From assembly GCA_030248065.1 (NCBI GenBank), contig JASAMV010002355.1, positions 1 through 64,000 on the forward strand: 64,000 nucleotides of DNA. Direction: 5' to 3'. Source of the DNA: Rhynchonema sp. JSB1_4. Its lineage: Eukaryota > Nematoda > Chromadorea > Monhysterida > Xyalidae. Numbering within the stretch: the stretch's first letter is position 1; each line of letters begins with the position of its first letter. Below are positions 22,801-33,854 of this stretch, piece after piece. A program made the translations under genes and the position numbers. The notes beneath the pieces were generated by a model. The model ran no database searches. It was not told where the DNA came from and was given only the letters and a program-made list of their open reading frames with translations.

Positions 22801-24214
22801 ATTTTGGGCAACTTTTGTTGTGTGTCTTTGAGAGACGAACAGCACCAAATCACAATACACAGAATACATTGCCGAATTTTCGATACTCAATAGTATCTTC
22901 GTCAGGGCTAAAAACAACAATAAGAGAGATAGGAACCGGTTGTCACAAGCATATCAATTTATTACGGCACTTTATTACGGCACTGTCATCCCGGCGACAT
23001 CAAAGTTAGAAAATCTGAATCAAAAATTTTTTTAAATTTTTTATATAACAACTTTTTTTGAAACAACCCTGCACAAGCAGGGTTGGATTAAAAAAAAGTA
23101 AAAAAATTTTTGTAAAAAAAATTAGTTGGCCACTTTTTTTATTTTAAAATTTTAAAAAGCAAGTCCACTTTTTTATTATTTTTTCACTTTTTTCGTTATA
23201 TTTACCGACTTTTTTTAAGGTAAAAAGGCATGTTTTCATGTGTTTTATTACTCATGATTCTCAAAAAATTGCCTGCGGCGCTTATATTTCAGTTTGAAAC
23301 GGTGTTGTGATGGACTCATACAGTTCCCAGACATCCCAACAACCGCTGCATGTATAATATAGGACACCCCATGCCATATACTGTACAGTTATTGAGCGTA
23401 AGTCATTGCCATATACTGTACAGTTGTGTCGTAAGCTATCGACAGACTCCCCACGTTGCTCGCCTGTTTGCAGTGGTCGTGGATTAGTCATTTGCTGTTT
23501 TTGAGACACAAAATGAGCATGATACAAGTCTTTATCTCTCTTCAAATTTATCCCCAAATTCACAAACAGAAGCCTGGTCTTCCCTCTGTCACATATACCC
23601 ACAGAGTTACCCTCGAGGTGCTCAAAGTCATGACCAAAGGGTGATCGACGTAAACATGCAAAGTCAGTGAAAAAGTTCTCTTTAGTGTCCCTCAAAACAT
23701 ACCTAACTAACATGATTTCAGAAATTTCATTCTTCAAGAAACCAATTTTTTGGGGGCCCGGAATAAAAAAAAGTGATTTTCAAAAAAAATTTTAAAAAGT
23801 TTTTTTTAAAAAAGTTCGATAATAAAAAAATTTTTTAACCCAACGCTGTGCACAAGGGCGTCAATATTCATCATTAGGCTGTGTTATTCGTCTTATCTCA
23901 GCAAATGTATACCACCGTCCACTATCTTTATGCCCCTATACTGGCACTATCCCACCAGATCATTTTCGGCCACTACAAAGGAGATCAAATTGAGGTTCGA
24001 AAAATGTTCACTGCACAAGGTTTCACTATGAAGAGGATACACTGGTAGAATGAAAGAACATACCAACGCAATCGCCCGTTTTGGCTGATGAGAAGAAACA
24101 CGATCCGTACTTGTACACGCTCGGATACGTGAGCGCTTGGCAGGTGGACTCGACCGTGCACCACGCACAGCCAATCAGCGTCAAGATGGCTGTCACGATG
24201 GGCATATTCACCAT
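19855..24214 (-). CDS. Secreted C-type-lectin-like protein with PAN/apple-like module (3' end open)
   Basis: Five minus-strand exons join in phase: 24214-24064, 22200-22102, 21827-21660, 21433-21264 and 20091-19855. The first has a signal peptide (MPIVTAILTLIGCAWC) and VYKYGSCFFSSAKTGDC. The second gives RCNTIYAGAKVAVVTDHPQL, like the early helix and strand of a lectin fold. The third and fourth carry DDYCWPVDTGWFEIAMRR and DKDWWFWQLPNGEQLSIPQS, ending QIPAICQ, like the closing strand. The fifth has a PAN/apple-like run: CALACMRTWHCVSYTY, then RVCRLHL. Exon 5 ends at a GTGGTT donor and no later exon or stop was found. Introns 1 and 4 hold family A and B hAT elements. Likely extracellular; ligand unknown. 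Confidence 0.75.
20272..21029. mobile_element. hAT-type element, family B
   Basis: Ends CAGGGTTGGATTAAAAAAAG and TTTTTAATCCAACCCTG; target duplication GTTGGTAC / CTTGGTAC (7 of 8). It lies in intron 4 of the lectin/PAN gene. Interior block GCGGCGCTTATATTTCAGTT is shared with the copy at 23078. Confidence 0.9.
22217..23071. mobile_element. hAT-type element, family A (reverse orientation)
   Basis: Ends CAGGGTTGAAAAAAAATT and TTTTTGAAACAACCCTG. The target duplication CACAAGGG is perfect (22209-22216 and 23851-23858), but the right copy now lies beyond a second element inserted at its edge. The left end is 16 nt from exon 2 of the minus-strand lectin/PAN gene, so the element's T-rich terminus lies in the polypyrimidine-tract position. 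Confidence 0.92.
23078..23848. mobile_element. hAT-type element, family B, inserted at the end of another hAT element
   Basis: Ends CAGGGTTGGATTAAAAAAAAG and TTTTTTAACCCAACGCTG. The perfect target duplication TGCACAAG (23070-23077 and 23849-23856) uses the last two bases (TG) of the family A element and six bases of that element's own duplication, which fixes the order of the two insertions. Confidence 0.92.
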
Positions 24215-24439
24215 TTTTTGGATAATTGTGCAAAAGAACATAGTGTGTTTGGTCACACTAGTGTTGCGGACAGAAAGGAAGAAGTAGGTACTTCGTTTTA
24301 GAAGTATGATTTCAACGACTTGTAATAGTATAGGTATAGGTACTGTTAGCGGTGCTGAAAAACAGCAACTACATATAATTGTGTGCAATCGGTATGGGGT
24401 TCAAAACAAGGCCCTGCTTTGTTATGACGCCCGTTTCCA

Positions 24440-24667
24440 ACGGTAACAGTGGTATAGGCAGCGGACCTGTCACGCAGTGGATAAGCATAGGCAGTGTATA
24501 AGCACAGGCAGAGCATAAGTATAGGAGGTTTACCTGGGGCGCAGTGTATAAGCATAGGCAGCGTATAAGCATGGGCGATCCTGCGCCTACCTGTCACGCA
24601 GTGTATAAGCATGGGCACAGGATAAGCACAGGCGATCCTGCACGGTCTTTTCACGCAGTGCATAAGC
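24440..24667. repeat. Minisatellite array (GTATAAGCATAGGCA units), part 1
   Basis: Short units such as GTATAAGCATAGGCA alternate with longer ones containing GCGATCCTGCGC and CCTGTCACGCAGT. The array continues at 25413-25735 after interruption by a hAT element, and the same units appear in opposite orientation at 29385-29955. Confidence 0.85.
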
Positions 24668-24675
24668 ATAAGCAG

Positions 24676-25412
24676 CAGGGTTGTTTCAAAAAAATTATTA
24701 AATTAAAAAAAATTAAATTAATTTTAATTAATTAATTAATTTAAAAAAATTTAAAAAAAATTTATTTTTTTGAAACTCAGATTTTGCTTTTTTTAAATAA
24801 AAAAAGTTGCCCAAAATGGGCTGAAATGTCCAAAAATGGCCTTTTTCGAGGAAAAAAATTGGCACTTTTTTCTGTGGACGGGACAATTTTTCCAAAATCG
24901 CGCCTGCGGCGCCCTGTATTGTCCCCAAATCCGTACAGGGATGCGCGGGGCTGGTCTTTTAGAGTGATGTGGCACCGATAATGTACTACTGCATGCTACT
25001 ACACATGTATAGATGCAGGTATGGTGCAAAACCTGGCGCGCAAAGTCGATCTGACACGCAAGATTTGGGCTGTAATCGATATTTTGATGGTCGTATATCA
25101 GATATTCGGCATTATATGCATTAAAATACGTTGTACAGCATGCTACAATATATTAGAGTAACATCGTTAGTGAACATCAACCTCACACTGGTCGGAGACC
25201 ATAGAATCTGCACAATACTACCGGGTGTCACCGCACAAGTTGGGTCTCAGGCGAAAATTTTTCAATTTTTGAAAAATATGTTGTATCGATTTCATTTATC
25301 CTGAAACGTCGTTTGCAACACTTTTTCTAATAAAAAAAATTTTCGTCAAAAAAAAGCAAAAAAAAATTTTTTCTAAAAAAAGCTCGTTATTAAAAAAAAA
25401 TTTTCAACCCTG
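24676..25412. mobile_element. hAT-type element, family A, inside a minisatellite
   Basis: Ends CAGGGTTGTTTCAAAAAAAT and AATTTTCAACCCTG; flanks ATAAGCAG and ATAGGCAG (7 of 8). The interior is closely similar to the copies at 5215 and 22217, including CGCCTGCGGCGCCCTGTATT. Confidence 0.9.
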
Positions 25413-25735
25413 ATAGGCAGTGTATAAGCATAGGCAGAGCATAAGTATAGGGGGTTTACCTGGGGCGCAGTGGATAAGCATAGACAGAGCATAAGTATAG
25501 CGGGCGGGACTGTGGCGCAGTGTATAAGCATAGGCAGTGTATAAGCATGGGCGATCGAGCACGTATCTGTGGCGCAGTGTATAAGGATAGGCGACCCTGC
25601 GCGTACCTGGGGGGCAATGTATAAGCATAGGCAGTGTATAAGGACAGGCGACCATGCGCGTACCTGGGGAGCAATGTATAAGTATAGGCAGTGTGTAAGG
25701 ACAGGCTTAGATAGTGTGTAAGGATAGGCAGCCCT
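25413..25735. repeat. Minisatellite array, part 2
   Basis: Continuation of the 24440 array on the far side of the hAT insertion, with units such as GTGTATAAGCATAGGCAG and GCGACCCTGCGCGTACCTGG. ORFs through it are periodic and not coding. Confidence 0.85.
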
Positions 25736-26460
25736 ATGGAGGAAGAAAAGAAAGAAAGGACAGTCCCCTTACCTATCCCTTCACCTACACGCCTCACACT
25801 TTTTGAAACCCAAGTAAGACCAACCCGCAAAACCACTTTTTCGAGAAAAAAGCGTTTGAAGTTGGCCTGACTGTATTTACAACATGATTTGGTTCGGTTG
25901 GCTGATCTTTGTCATGTTTAAAGTTGAAGATGGGAATGTGTGAGAGTTTATCGGTTATATAGTGAAGAATGAATTATACAAGAAAGGAATGCTATTATAT
26001 AGGATTCCTCACTCCTCCCCTTGCCAAAGGAGCAAAAAACAGAAATGGTAGAGCATAAGTGGCAAGAAATTCTAACTAAAAGATCACGCGCTTGGCAATT
26101 AGATTCAACTGTTCCCGCAACTATTTTTGTACACCCTTACTACGCCATGCTCTCTCCATCACAAACCCAAACTTCGAAGTCCATGTCACATTTCAACCAA
26201 ACATCATTTTGAAACATTCAACGTCATAAAACTCAATTCATCTTCTATCCTTCGTCACATTCAATGTTTCATCGACCGGCCACATCACAATTCAACAACA
26301 TCCACGTTGAACGTCGGTCACGTAGCACATCATCAAAGTTTGATCATTTTCTCTGTCGTCATGTGCAATTCAGTGCTGTTGTTGACATTTGTTGATGGTA
26401 CTTTAGTGATTGCAGTGGAAAAAGATAGAAAAAATAAAAAAAGTTCAGAAAATGACAAAT
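25736..26460. other. No supported gene; direct repeat of a following element
   Basis: Bases 25812-25925 (AAGACCAACCCGCAAAACCA ... GTTGGCCTGACTG) are a direct repeat of 26479-26590 in the next element. The remaining sequence has short ORFs without coding features. Confidence 0.5.
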
Positions 26461-27547
26461 CGTCGGTATCAGTAAAAATAAGACCAACCCCCAAACCACT
26501 TTTTCGAGAAAAAAGCGTTTGAAGTTGGCCTGACCGCATTTCCAACACGGTTTGGTTCGGTAGGCTGATGTTTGGCATGTCTACGAAAGGGAGCATGCTG
26601 ATCATCATAGAAATAAAAGTAGACTTTGAAACATCATATCCAAGTAAAAACAAAGCTATTTGTCGGTTGGTTTTAGTTGACAAAAAAATAAATATAGACC
26701 AAGCCCCTTGGCGGAGCAGTTGAAAACCGAAAAATAGCCCAAGCCCCATTTTCTCTGCCATTTATTTTTCACCTGCTTGAAAAAGATTTAATACGGGGTT
26801 CATTAAAATGTCTTAAAAGAAGCATTATCATTCAAAACGCTTGTTACAGGGGTGGAAATCGGGCCGGGTTACCTCGGTCCGGCATGACCGGATTCAGAAA
26901 AAGTCAGCCCGGTCCTATCCGGCCCGATTTTTTGGGCCGGGTTTTTCTGATTGTATTTTGAAGCAAACGTCGGGTGTGAAAAGATTGTTTCTGTTTGTTG
27001 AAATCATTGATTACACATTGAAAACATACATAAACAAAAACATCAAAAAGCTTGTCTGTGGGATGCTTCGATCTCGTGGCTCTCACAACCACAGTCAGAT
27101 ATGCTTGCCACTGTGCTAAAGACGCCGACAGCCAAGCCGCCTTACGATACGTTATAAACGTAATGATTGGGCCAGCAGCGACGCACTCACCGAGAGAGCG
27201 TAAAGTCCCTAACAACACACACACAGCTGGGGTATTATGCAACAACTCATGTGCTGAAGCAATCTTTTGTGTGTGTGTGTTGGAGTCGCGTGCTTTGGGG
27301 CTTGGTCTTTTTTGTCCGCGAAAATTGCTCCGCCAAGCAACTTGGTTTTCTTTTTCAAAAACAAGAAACTAGACCAACCCCCAACCGGAACTAGCAGGTG
27401 TTTTCAACAGGCTGTAACTCAATGTACATAGCGTTTTGAGACAAAATTTTTGGTGAATGTTTAGAATAGTTTGCCAGCTACACGCTGCACACAAAAAGGG
27501 GGTTGGTCTTTTGGTGGGGGTTGGTCTTAATTTTACTGATACCGACG
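26461..27547. mobile_element. 1.1-kb element with TCGGTATCAGTAAAA inverted ends
   Basis: The left end CGTCGGTATCAGTAAAAATA followed by AGACCAACCCCCAAACC is matched in inverted orientation by GGGGGTTGGTCTTAATTTTA then CTGATACCGACG at the right. AAAT flanks both sides. Further AGACCAACCCCC blocks occur inside. A single GC-rich hAT-like end starts at 26847 within it. The class is undetermined. Confidence 0.55.
26847..26955. mobile_element. Solo end of a GC-rich hAT-like element
   Basis: CAGGGGTGGAAATCGGGCCG followed by GGTTACCTCGGTCCGGC matches the terminus of the miniature hAT element at 40521 (CAGAGGTGGGAATCGGGC). Short internal CGGGCC/GGCCCG complementarity exists, but the opposite CAGGGGTGG end was not found, so it is probably truncated. 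Confidence 0.6.
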
Positions 27548-27559
27548 AAATCAGTATCG

Positions 27560-27630
27560 GCCCCAGGGCGGTCTCGAACCAGCCCGTGGCTTTCAGGCGC
27601 GTTAATCCATCTGCTGATAACGTTGTGCCG
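27560..27630 (-). other. tRNA-like internal promoter fragment
   Basis: On the minus strand the sequence GGCTGGTTCGAGACCGCC resembles a B box (GGTTCGANNCC), with an A-box-like CAGCAGATGGATTAACG about 30 nt upstream. The fragment does not fold as a full tRNA. It lies just left of a (CA)n tract and faces away from it; a similar fragment on the other side points the opposite way. It may be a SINE head or a tRNA pseudogene. Confidence 0.35.
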
Positions 27631-27633
27631 TGC

Positions 27634-27812
<179 letters not shown>

Positions 27813-27844
27813 TTAGGCATTATAAGCAACAAATCAGACGCCAG

Positions 27845-27910
27845 GGCAGCCTCGCAGTGGCGTGCATTCCCGGTCTAAGCACGGAAGGCAGCGGGTTCGA
27901 ATCCTAAAAT
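27845..27910 (+). other. tRNA-like internal promoter fragment
   Basis: CCTCGCAGTGGCGTGC resembles an A box and GGGTTCGAATCC is a canonical B box, about 45 nt downstream. The acceptor and T stems do not pair properly, so I do not call a tRNA. It is likely a tRNA-derived SINE or pseudogene next to the CA tract. Confidence 0.45.
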
Positions 27911-28294
27911 AACGAGTATTTCTTACGTGTTTTGACTGATGGACCTGAAATTTTCAGATTTGATGGTTCGTTAGCCTTAGTTTATTGTATCGAAAAATCG
28001 GGCAATTTGACACAAGATAAGTGACGCATCTACCGCAACCCAACTGCCGTAACCTACCGTAATCCCTCAATATTTACACAACTTAACACAAGACAGTCAG
28101 TGTTCGAACGGGATCCCGATCCCGATCCCGATCCCGGGATCCCGGCCCCTTTTTCTGATCCCGATCCCGTCATTTTGAAAAAGACAATCCCGATCCCGAT
28201 CCCGATCCCGCCCAAAAAAGTACCGGGATCGGGATTAAGTTTTGAGAACAAAAAGTAAAAATTTATGCAATCGTAATTCGACAAGCTGTTGTAA

Positions 28295-28647
28295 GGGCGC
28301 GGCCATGCAAACGCGGGCGCGGGTCGCGGGTCAGAAAAATATTGTATATGTCCAACAATCGCCCCGCGATTTCATGGCCGCACTTGCGGGTTGCGGTTTG
28401 CGAGTCACTTGAAACATTTGTTTGGCTGCAACAGACAAAACTTAACCCATCAGCGTCGAACGAACGTCGCAGACTGCCGTAGCACAGCGCTGATTGGTTC
28501 ATTTTTGTGTGTAATGGCTAAATAATGTTTCAAGTGACCCGCAAACAGCGTCCCGCAAGTGCGGCCATGCAAACGCGGGGCGATTGTTGGACACATACAA
28601 CATTTTTCTGACCCGCGACCCGCGCCCGCGTTTGCATGGCCGCGCCC
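28295..28647. mobile_element. 353-bp GC-rich MITE nested in the hAT element
   Basis: Ends GGGCGCGGCCATGCAAACGC and the complement form an inverted repeat of over 45 bp, continued by second arms (GGCCGCACTTGCGGG). Flanked by TAA on both sides (28292-28294, 28648-28650), the TWA-type duplication of PIF/Harbinger-like elements. A relative with GGGCGCG ends lies at about 53844-54481. Confidence 0.88.
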
Positions 28648-28651
28648 TAAG

Positions 28652-29003
28652 AGGTGCTCGACGGCTGATTCCGAGTGTGATGAAACCGCAAGCACCACCA
28701 ATCAACAAGCCCAGCTAGAACTGAACGGTTACGCAAAGTTGCATCGAACAAAGGGACTCAGTTTCGAGGAAATGTTGTCATGGTGGGCAACAAATGAGAC
28801 AAAGTTTCCGCGTCTGGCACGTCTAGCTTTCAAATATCTAAGCGCTCCGCGGGCCGCCTACGAACGTGCCTTTTGAACAGCTCTTTTCCAGTGCAGCTGA
28901 TTTGTTTGATGACAAAAGATACTGCTTGAAACCAGAAAATGGTGAAATGCTTGTCTTTTTGTCAATGGCTTTGCTATTGATCGACTACAGTTATGATCTT
29001 TGA
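28652..29003 (+). pseudogene. hAT transposase C-terminal (dimerisation) remnant
   Basis: The plus frame reads ELNGYAKLHRTKGLSFEEML then SWWATNETKFPRLARLAFKY and LSAPRAAYERAF before a stop at 28874. A one-base shift restores EQLFSSAADLFDDKRYCLKP and ENGEMLVFL, ending at 29003. This is the hAT-family C-terminal dimerisation region: the WW dyad, FP-LA-LA-KYL, the (S)ER-x-FS motif and the R-x-x-L-x-P element. The N-terminal part with the catalytic residues is absent, so it is dead. Confidence 0.85.
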
Positions 29004-29384
29004 ACTAACTTCTCCGTCATCAGCTATTATCGATTTTCAATCGGCTTTAATCACTGTTCCGGGTGTTTATCCATGTGTGATAAACATGTTTCATGGTTGT
29101 CTGTGACATTAACTTGCATCTTATGCATAAAATGATAAAAACCATTGCTTTTGGACTATCTGGTCAATCCCGATCCCGATCCCGGGATCCCGGGTTTTCA
29201 AAACCGGGATCCCGATCCCGATCCCGATCCCGATCCCGACACTTTCTTGATCCCAATCCCGATCCCGATCCCGGGATTAAAAATGAATCCCGTTCGAACA
29301 CTGAAGACAGTACACTGAGGCTGCAGGTAGACGTGTGATACGGTAAGGGGACTGTGTGATACCGTAATCCTACTGCACCAACCT

Positions 29385-29955
29385 TATGCTTATGCCTGAA
29401 CATCACTCTCTGGAGTACGCTGCCCTCCACGGGGCTGCCTATCCTTGTACACTGCCTATGCTTATACATTGGCACCCCCTAGGTCCGCGCAGGGTCGCCT
29501 ATCCTTATACACTGCCTATGCTTATACACTGCACCACAGATACGTGCACGATCGCCTATCCTGATGCACTGCCTATCCTTATACGCTGCGCCACAGATAC
29601 GTGCTCGATCGCTCATGCTTATACACTGCCTATGCTTATACACTGCGCCACAGGCCCGCCTCCTATACTTATGCTCTGCCTACGCTTATACACTGCGCCC
29701 CAGGCAAACCCCTATAGTTATGCTCTGCCTACGTTTATACACTGCCTATGCTTTATACACTGCGTGACAGTTCCGCGCAGGATCGCCTATGCCTATACAC
29801 TGCCTATGCTTATACACTGCGTAACAGGTGGGCGTAGGATCGCCATGCTTATATGCTGCCTATACTTATACACTGCGTCCCACTTATACTCTGCCTATGC
29901 TTATACGCTGCCTATGCTTATGCACTGCGTGACAGGTCCGCTGCCTATACTACTG
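29385..29955. repeat. Minisatellite array, inverted relative to 24440-25735
   Basis: Repeated CTTATACACTGCCTATGC units mixed with longer units containing GCACGATCGCCTATCC. It has the same unit family as 24440-25735 in the opposite orientation; periodic peptides such as YTLPMLIHC in one frame are repeat artefacts. Confidence 0.88.
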
Positions 29956-31330
29956 GTAACTAATAAAAACAATCAGACAGACTATAGAGTCGGATACAAA
30001 CATATCATACATACTTGTTTTTTTCGCAAAAGATGAGAGCTTTCCAGGCTCATGTAAGCGCTCATTTACTGAGCAGAGCATTAGTTAAATCGATACAGCA
30101 CGTCGGTAAAATTATTAGGTACATACAGTATGACATACAGTACGACCAGAAACCAAGTTTCATAGATTTTTACCTATGTACTTTACCCAATTGTTGCCCG
30201 AGCATACTGTATGTTATGACAGCCAAACGATTTTTAGGTTCCAGTCTGTGTGTGATGTAACTGCCATCTGGCGTTTTTTTCACATGATGAACTCGATTTG
30301 AGTGCAGAAAAAATATAGCTCGGGTGTGGACAATTCACATCACATTGTGCCCACCACCATGCATCGCTACTCATGTCGCTCACAAAACCCTTATTTTGGC
30401 AACGGGGACTTCATTTGTCATTGTAGGTCCCCAATGTACACTCCATGATACAGTGTGGGCTCTGTGGGGATGTCAGCAATAGACCATGCAACTGTACTGA
30501 AATTGCAACAACCGATCTGCACCCCAGAAATCAAGTTTTGGTTTCAGCCAAAACATTACGAAAGCGTCGGTCACAAACGCGAGCGAAAGCAAAAACACCG
30601 TGCCATATGTGTAGATTGGCTATCTATTTACTTTTTTAATGTTTTTTGTTTGAGGAAATCCAAGAAACAGTCTCGACATGTTCTAAGAAAAATGAATCTT
30701 CAACGTCATACACACCACAGCTCACAAAGGAGCTTACATAATTTGCGACACCATAAGAAACTATAACAACGTTCGGTCTTACATTGATGTGATGAACGCA
30801 CGTCGTCAACGTAACCCGCCCAATGTCGTATAGATGTGATCCTGCGATAAGTAAAGCCCCGTTTTCTACCGTTTTCTATGTGTATCATGTGTTTCTGTGC
30901 TTAGATTTTGTTCCTCCGCTAGGTTCTTGTTCTCTTTCTTTCCGTTTTTCGGGTATTCAGAGTTGGTTGGATCTGCTCGTTAGCGCCCATTGCGCTTTGT
31001 TGTACAACTGCTAATCGTTCATTCATTCATCATTTATTTCGCGTAAAACTAACAATGTAACGTCGCCGCGGAATTGCTTCGTTCAAGTGAAAAAGGGCAA
31101 ATCCAGCTGTCGGCTTGTCCGACAGCTCCCTACGTCGGGTTATCGATATCGTCGTTAATATATATTCTATTTCACCGGTATTTCGTGTGTGAGTGGAGTT
31201 CTGGAACCGCGTACGATGGTTGGTTCACATGTGGTGAGCTTCGACCGACAGACGAACAACTTGCAACGCAACCAACGGCGAAGGAGTCGTGTTTTGTAGA
31301 GTTTGGGGGGTGATTTTTGGGGAATTTTTG
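29956..31330. other. No supported gene
   Basis: Short ORFs on both strands (for example 30455-30766) have no domain, start or splice support. Compositional change to higher GC begins at about 31050. I see nothing further here. Confidence 0.35.
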
Positions 31331-31367
31331 GCATTTTTTATCGTATTTGACATTCTTTTCTATTAAG

Positions 31368-32901
31368 ATTTCTGCATCGACGCCGCGCGCAACTCCGATA
31401 TCATCTACGACGACAACGACCGCATCTGCAACAGCCACCCCGACCGCCAACAGCCCTGCCAGCTCTGACAGCTGGTATTCGAGTGCTCGGGACGGCAATA
31501 TGGTCTGGACCGCCGCAGGTCTGGACCAGGCTGTGCGAGTGCTAGGTGCCGGTTGTTGGAGAGCCGGGCCACACCGAACGTCATCTGCAAATCACCGCAT
31601 CACAACGAATCGCCGACAAACCAACGCGAAAACAACCGAAAAACATCGCTTTATCAGCCGCCTGTGTGTAAAAGTCGCTCTCCTTCTGTCGCTGATCGCT
31701 GGTGTTTTGCGGCGGCGGACGATAGGTGTTGGCTGTACGAAGTCACGCTGTGCAGGGTGAACCGCAATAGGAGATCGATGTATGGCAGCCATGGCAAAAT
31801 TTTGATCTCCGATGCTCATGTCCGACGTCGATAGTTGCGATGGCTGCTGTTGTGGTACTGCAGGTGGCAATTGTTGTTGCTGACCATTCACTGTCAGTAG
31901 CGGCGGTTGAGGTGACATGTCGACGGACCGTTCACAGTATTCGCTGGATGTTGGTCGTACGTTGCCAGTTGATTGTGCAGCCTTCCAACATCAGGATTCC
32001 CTTGTGCCGAATCCTGAATCTGTTGTCGATTTTCATCCAGACGTGGGTGCTGTCGCGCTGATCGTGTGTTCACTATGGTTTGACTATGGCAGTACCCAGT
32101 TTGGATACACCAGAAGCCAGGGCCAGAGGCGAAGTCGTACCACACATGGGCATGCAACCACTGCACAAGGGTTTCGTGAATTTAAACGTGGTAGAATGGC
32201 AACAATGTGACCCAATGACGGTTTGCAGATTCCAGAGGTACCTAGCGACCAGTCCTGAGTACTGCAATACGAACTTCGATGATATGACGAATTGGGTTGT
32301 GCATCAAGTTGACATCTTGAAGTTTTTTGCCGAAGAGTTGGGCCTGCAGAACATCGACGAAGTGACCATCTGATTCCTTCGCATTGTGCAAGGTTACGAA
32401 CAACCGGAGACACAAGGCGCTATCGAACCACCACAGATGTTGCCTGAAAATCAAGGGATTCAGGGTCAACAGCAATTGGACTCGCTTGATTCGGACGACG
32501 AAAACGAACCACCGAATGCTCAACATCAGGCACCAGGTACCTCAGGCATACAACAACATTCGCGAATGACAGGATCAAGTCAACGAGTGACCATTGCAGA
32601 AGCAGACCAGAATGGCCGGTTTAATGTTGGGAATATGGCACAGACCGCAAATAGTTGCGATATCAGCGGTGCTCAGCAGCAACGTCGTACTACACAGCCT
32701 TCCCGATCAAGTCCATCTATGTTTGACACCAACACCAACACCACCAAAGCAAGCTGGAGACTTATGTTTGACACTTACAGTATTTCATTGCTGAAGCTGT
32801 GGGGACAAGGGGACGTGGAAGTTCATTTAACAATTTTGCTTGGTACTAAAACAACACATGCCATTCTCGGAAACGATGCGCAGTCGGTGCGCTATACATG
32901 A
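31368..32901 (+). pseudogene. Degenerate coding region, possibly gag-like
   Basis: Long open plus-strand stretches shift between frames: a Thr/Ala/Pro-rich segment (31368-31560, STTTTTASATATPTANSP), a segment at 31917-32080, and one frame from 32080 to 32901 broken only by TGA at 32371. The last includes NVVEWQQCDPMTVCRFQRYL, VHQVDILKFFAEELGLQNID and then a Gln/Glu-rich tail (DSLDSDDENEPPNAQHQAPG). The pattern of a globular helical part followed by a hydrophilic tail would suit a retroelement gag, but no zinc knuckle, protease or polymerase is present and I cannot name it. The minus strand is also open in places. Confidence 0.25.
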
Positions 32902-33082
32902 TGGTACATACCCAGGGCGTAAAATACACATGGGGTAAATTTAAAAAAATAAATAACTTGACAAGTTACCGTGACCCTCAAAAGCATACACACGCACGTA
33001 GAGGGGGCGCACTGTGTTAGTTTTGCATCAGTGGTGGGTGAAGACGCAGACATCAACGTGTCTCCATTGTGAGAACCCCATA

Positions 33083-33675
33083 GGGTGATATTTTCGAAAC
33101 GGTGTAAAGGTCAGTTGGGTGTAAAGGTCGGTGGAAAGCTCGGTGTGAGAAAGTTCAGTGTAAGCTCGGCACAAGCTTGAAACATTGCACGCTGAGCAAG
33201 CAGCAGACGCGCGTTTCTAAACGAAAGGTCAGCTTTGGCAGTTTGCTGTGCAAGCGTAAATCGTTTGTTTGCAATCTGGTTCATTTGAGCTGGTTGCACA
33301 AGCGTTTCTAAACGATATTTATGAATTTCGTAACCTTTCATGGAGCCGTTTTGATTTCGTGCTGCGATCAGTTAGTGACGTCAAAATTTTTGGCACCGCC
33401 GTCAATGAATGTTCAGTTTCTCAACCGCCTTGCGGCGGAATGTTAGGTAACTCACAAATATTCCTTTAAAACGTTTGTGCCAGATTGCAAACAAACGCTT
33501 TACGCTTGCACAGCAAACCAACGAAGTTGACCTTTCGTTTAGAAACGCGCGTCTGCTGCTTGCTCAGCGTGCAATGTTTCAAGCTTACGCCGAGCTTACA
33601 CTGAACTTTCTCACACCGAGCTTTCCACCGACCTTTACACCCAACTGACCTTTACACCGTTTCGAAAATATCACC
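33083..33675. mobile_element. Foldback MITE with GGGTGATATTTTCGAAACGG arms (copy 2)
   Basis: Arms of about 160 bp: GGGTGATATTTTCGAAACGG then TGTAAAGGTCAGTTGGG and onward, including a GAAACATTGCACGC block, match the complement at the right end (ends TTTCGAAAATATCACCC). ATA flanks both sides. Relative of 13534-13761. Confidence 0.85.
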
Positions 33676-33854
33676 CATAGTGAAGTCGAAACGCAAAATT
33701 GAAACAAAATTGGTCTTATGTCACGATAACCACCGATTCATAGATCCCGCCAAAAAGTACAGCATCCTAAAACTACCCCCACATCTCATCGCGTTTATGT
33801 GCGTTGATTACTTGAGAAAAGTCTGATTGTCGACATTTTCTTAGTTAGAACCAT

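Larger units (their letters stand above)
28098..29303. mobile_element. hAT element with GATCCC-repeat ends and a transposase remnant
   Basis: Ends CAGTGTTCGAACGGGATCCC and GATTAAAAATGAATCCCGTT then CGAACACTG; perfect 8-bp target duplication AAGACAGT (28090-28097 and 29304-29311). Both subterminal regions are built of CCCGAT hexamer repeats with TCCCGGGATCCCGG-type palindromes. The interior keeps the 3' part of a hAT transposase (28652-29003) and is interrupted by a 353-bp GC-rich MITE (28295-28647). Confidence 0.95.

Noticed and set aside
26333..26761. A 142-residue minus ORF
   Set aside because: It spans the end of an inverted-repeat element and flanking DNA, with no domain or start context.
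28098..29303. CRISPR-like array suggested by regular GATCCC repeats
   Set aside because: Units are 6 bp without spacers and lie at the ends of a hAT element in a eukaryotic genome.
29386..30036. A 216-residue plus-strand ORF with periodic YTLPMLIHC motifs
   Set aside because: The periodicity follows the minisatellite unit; the same peptide pattern appears in the inverted array on the other strand.
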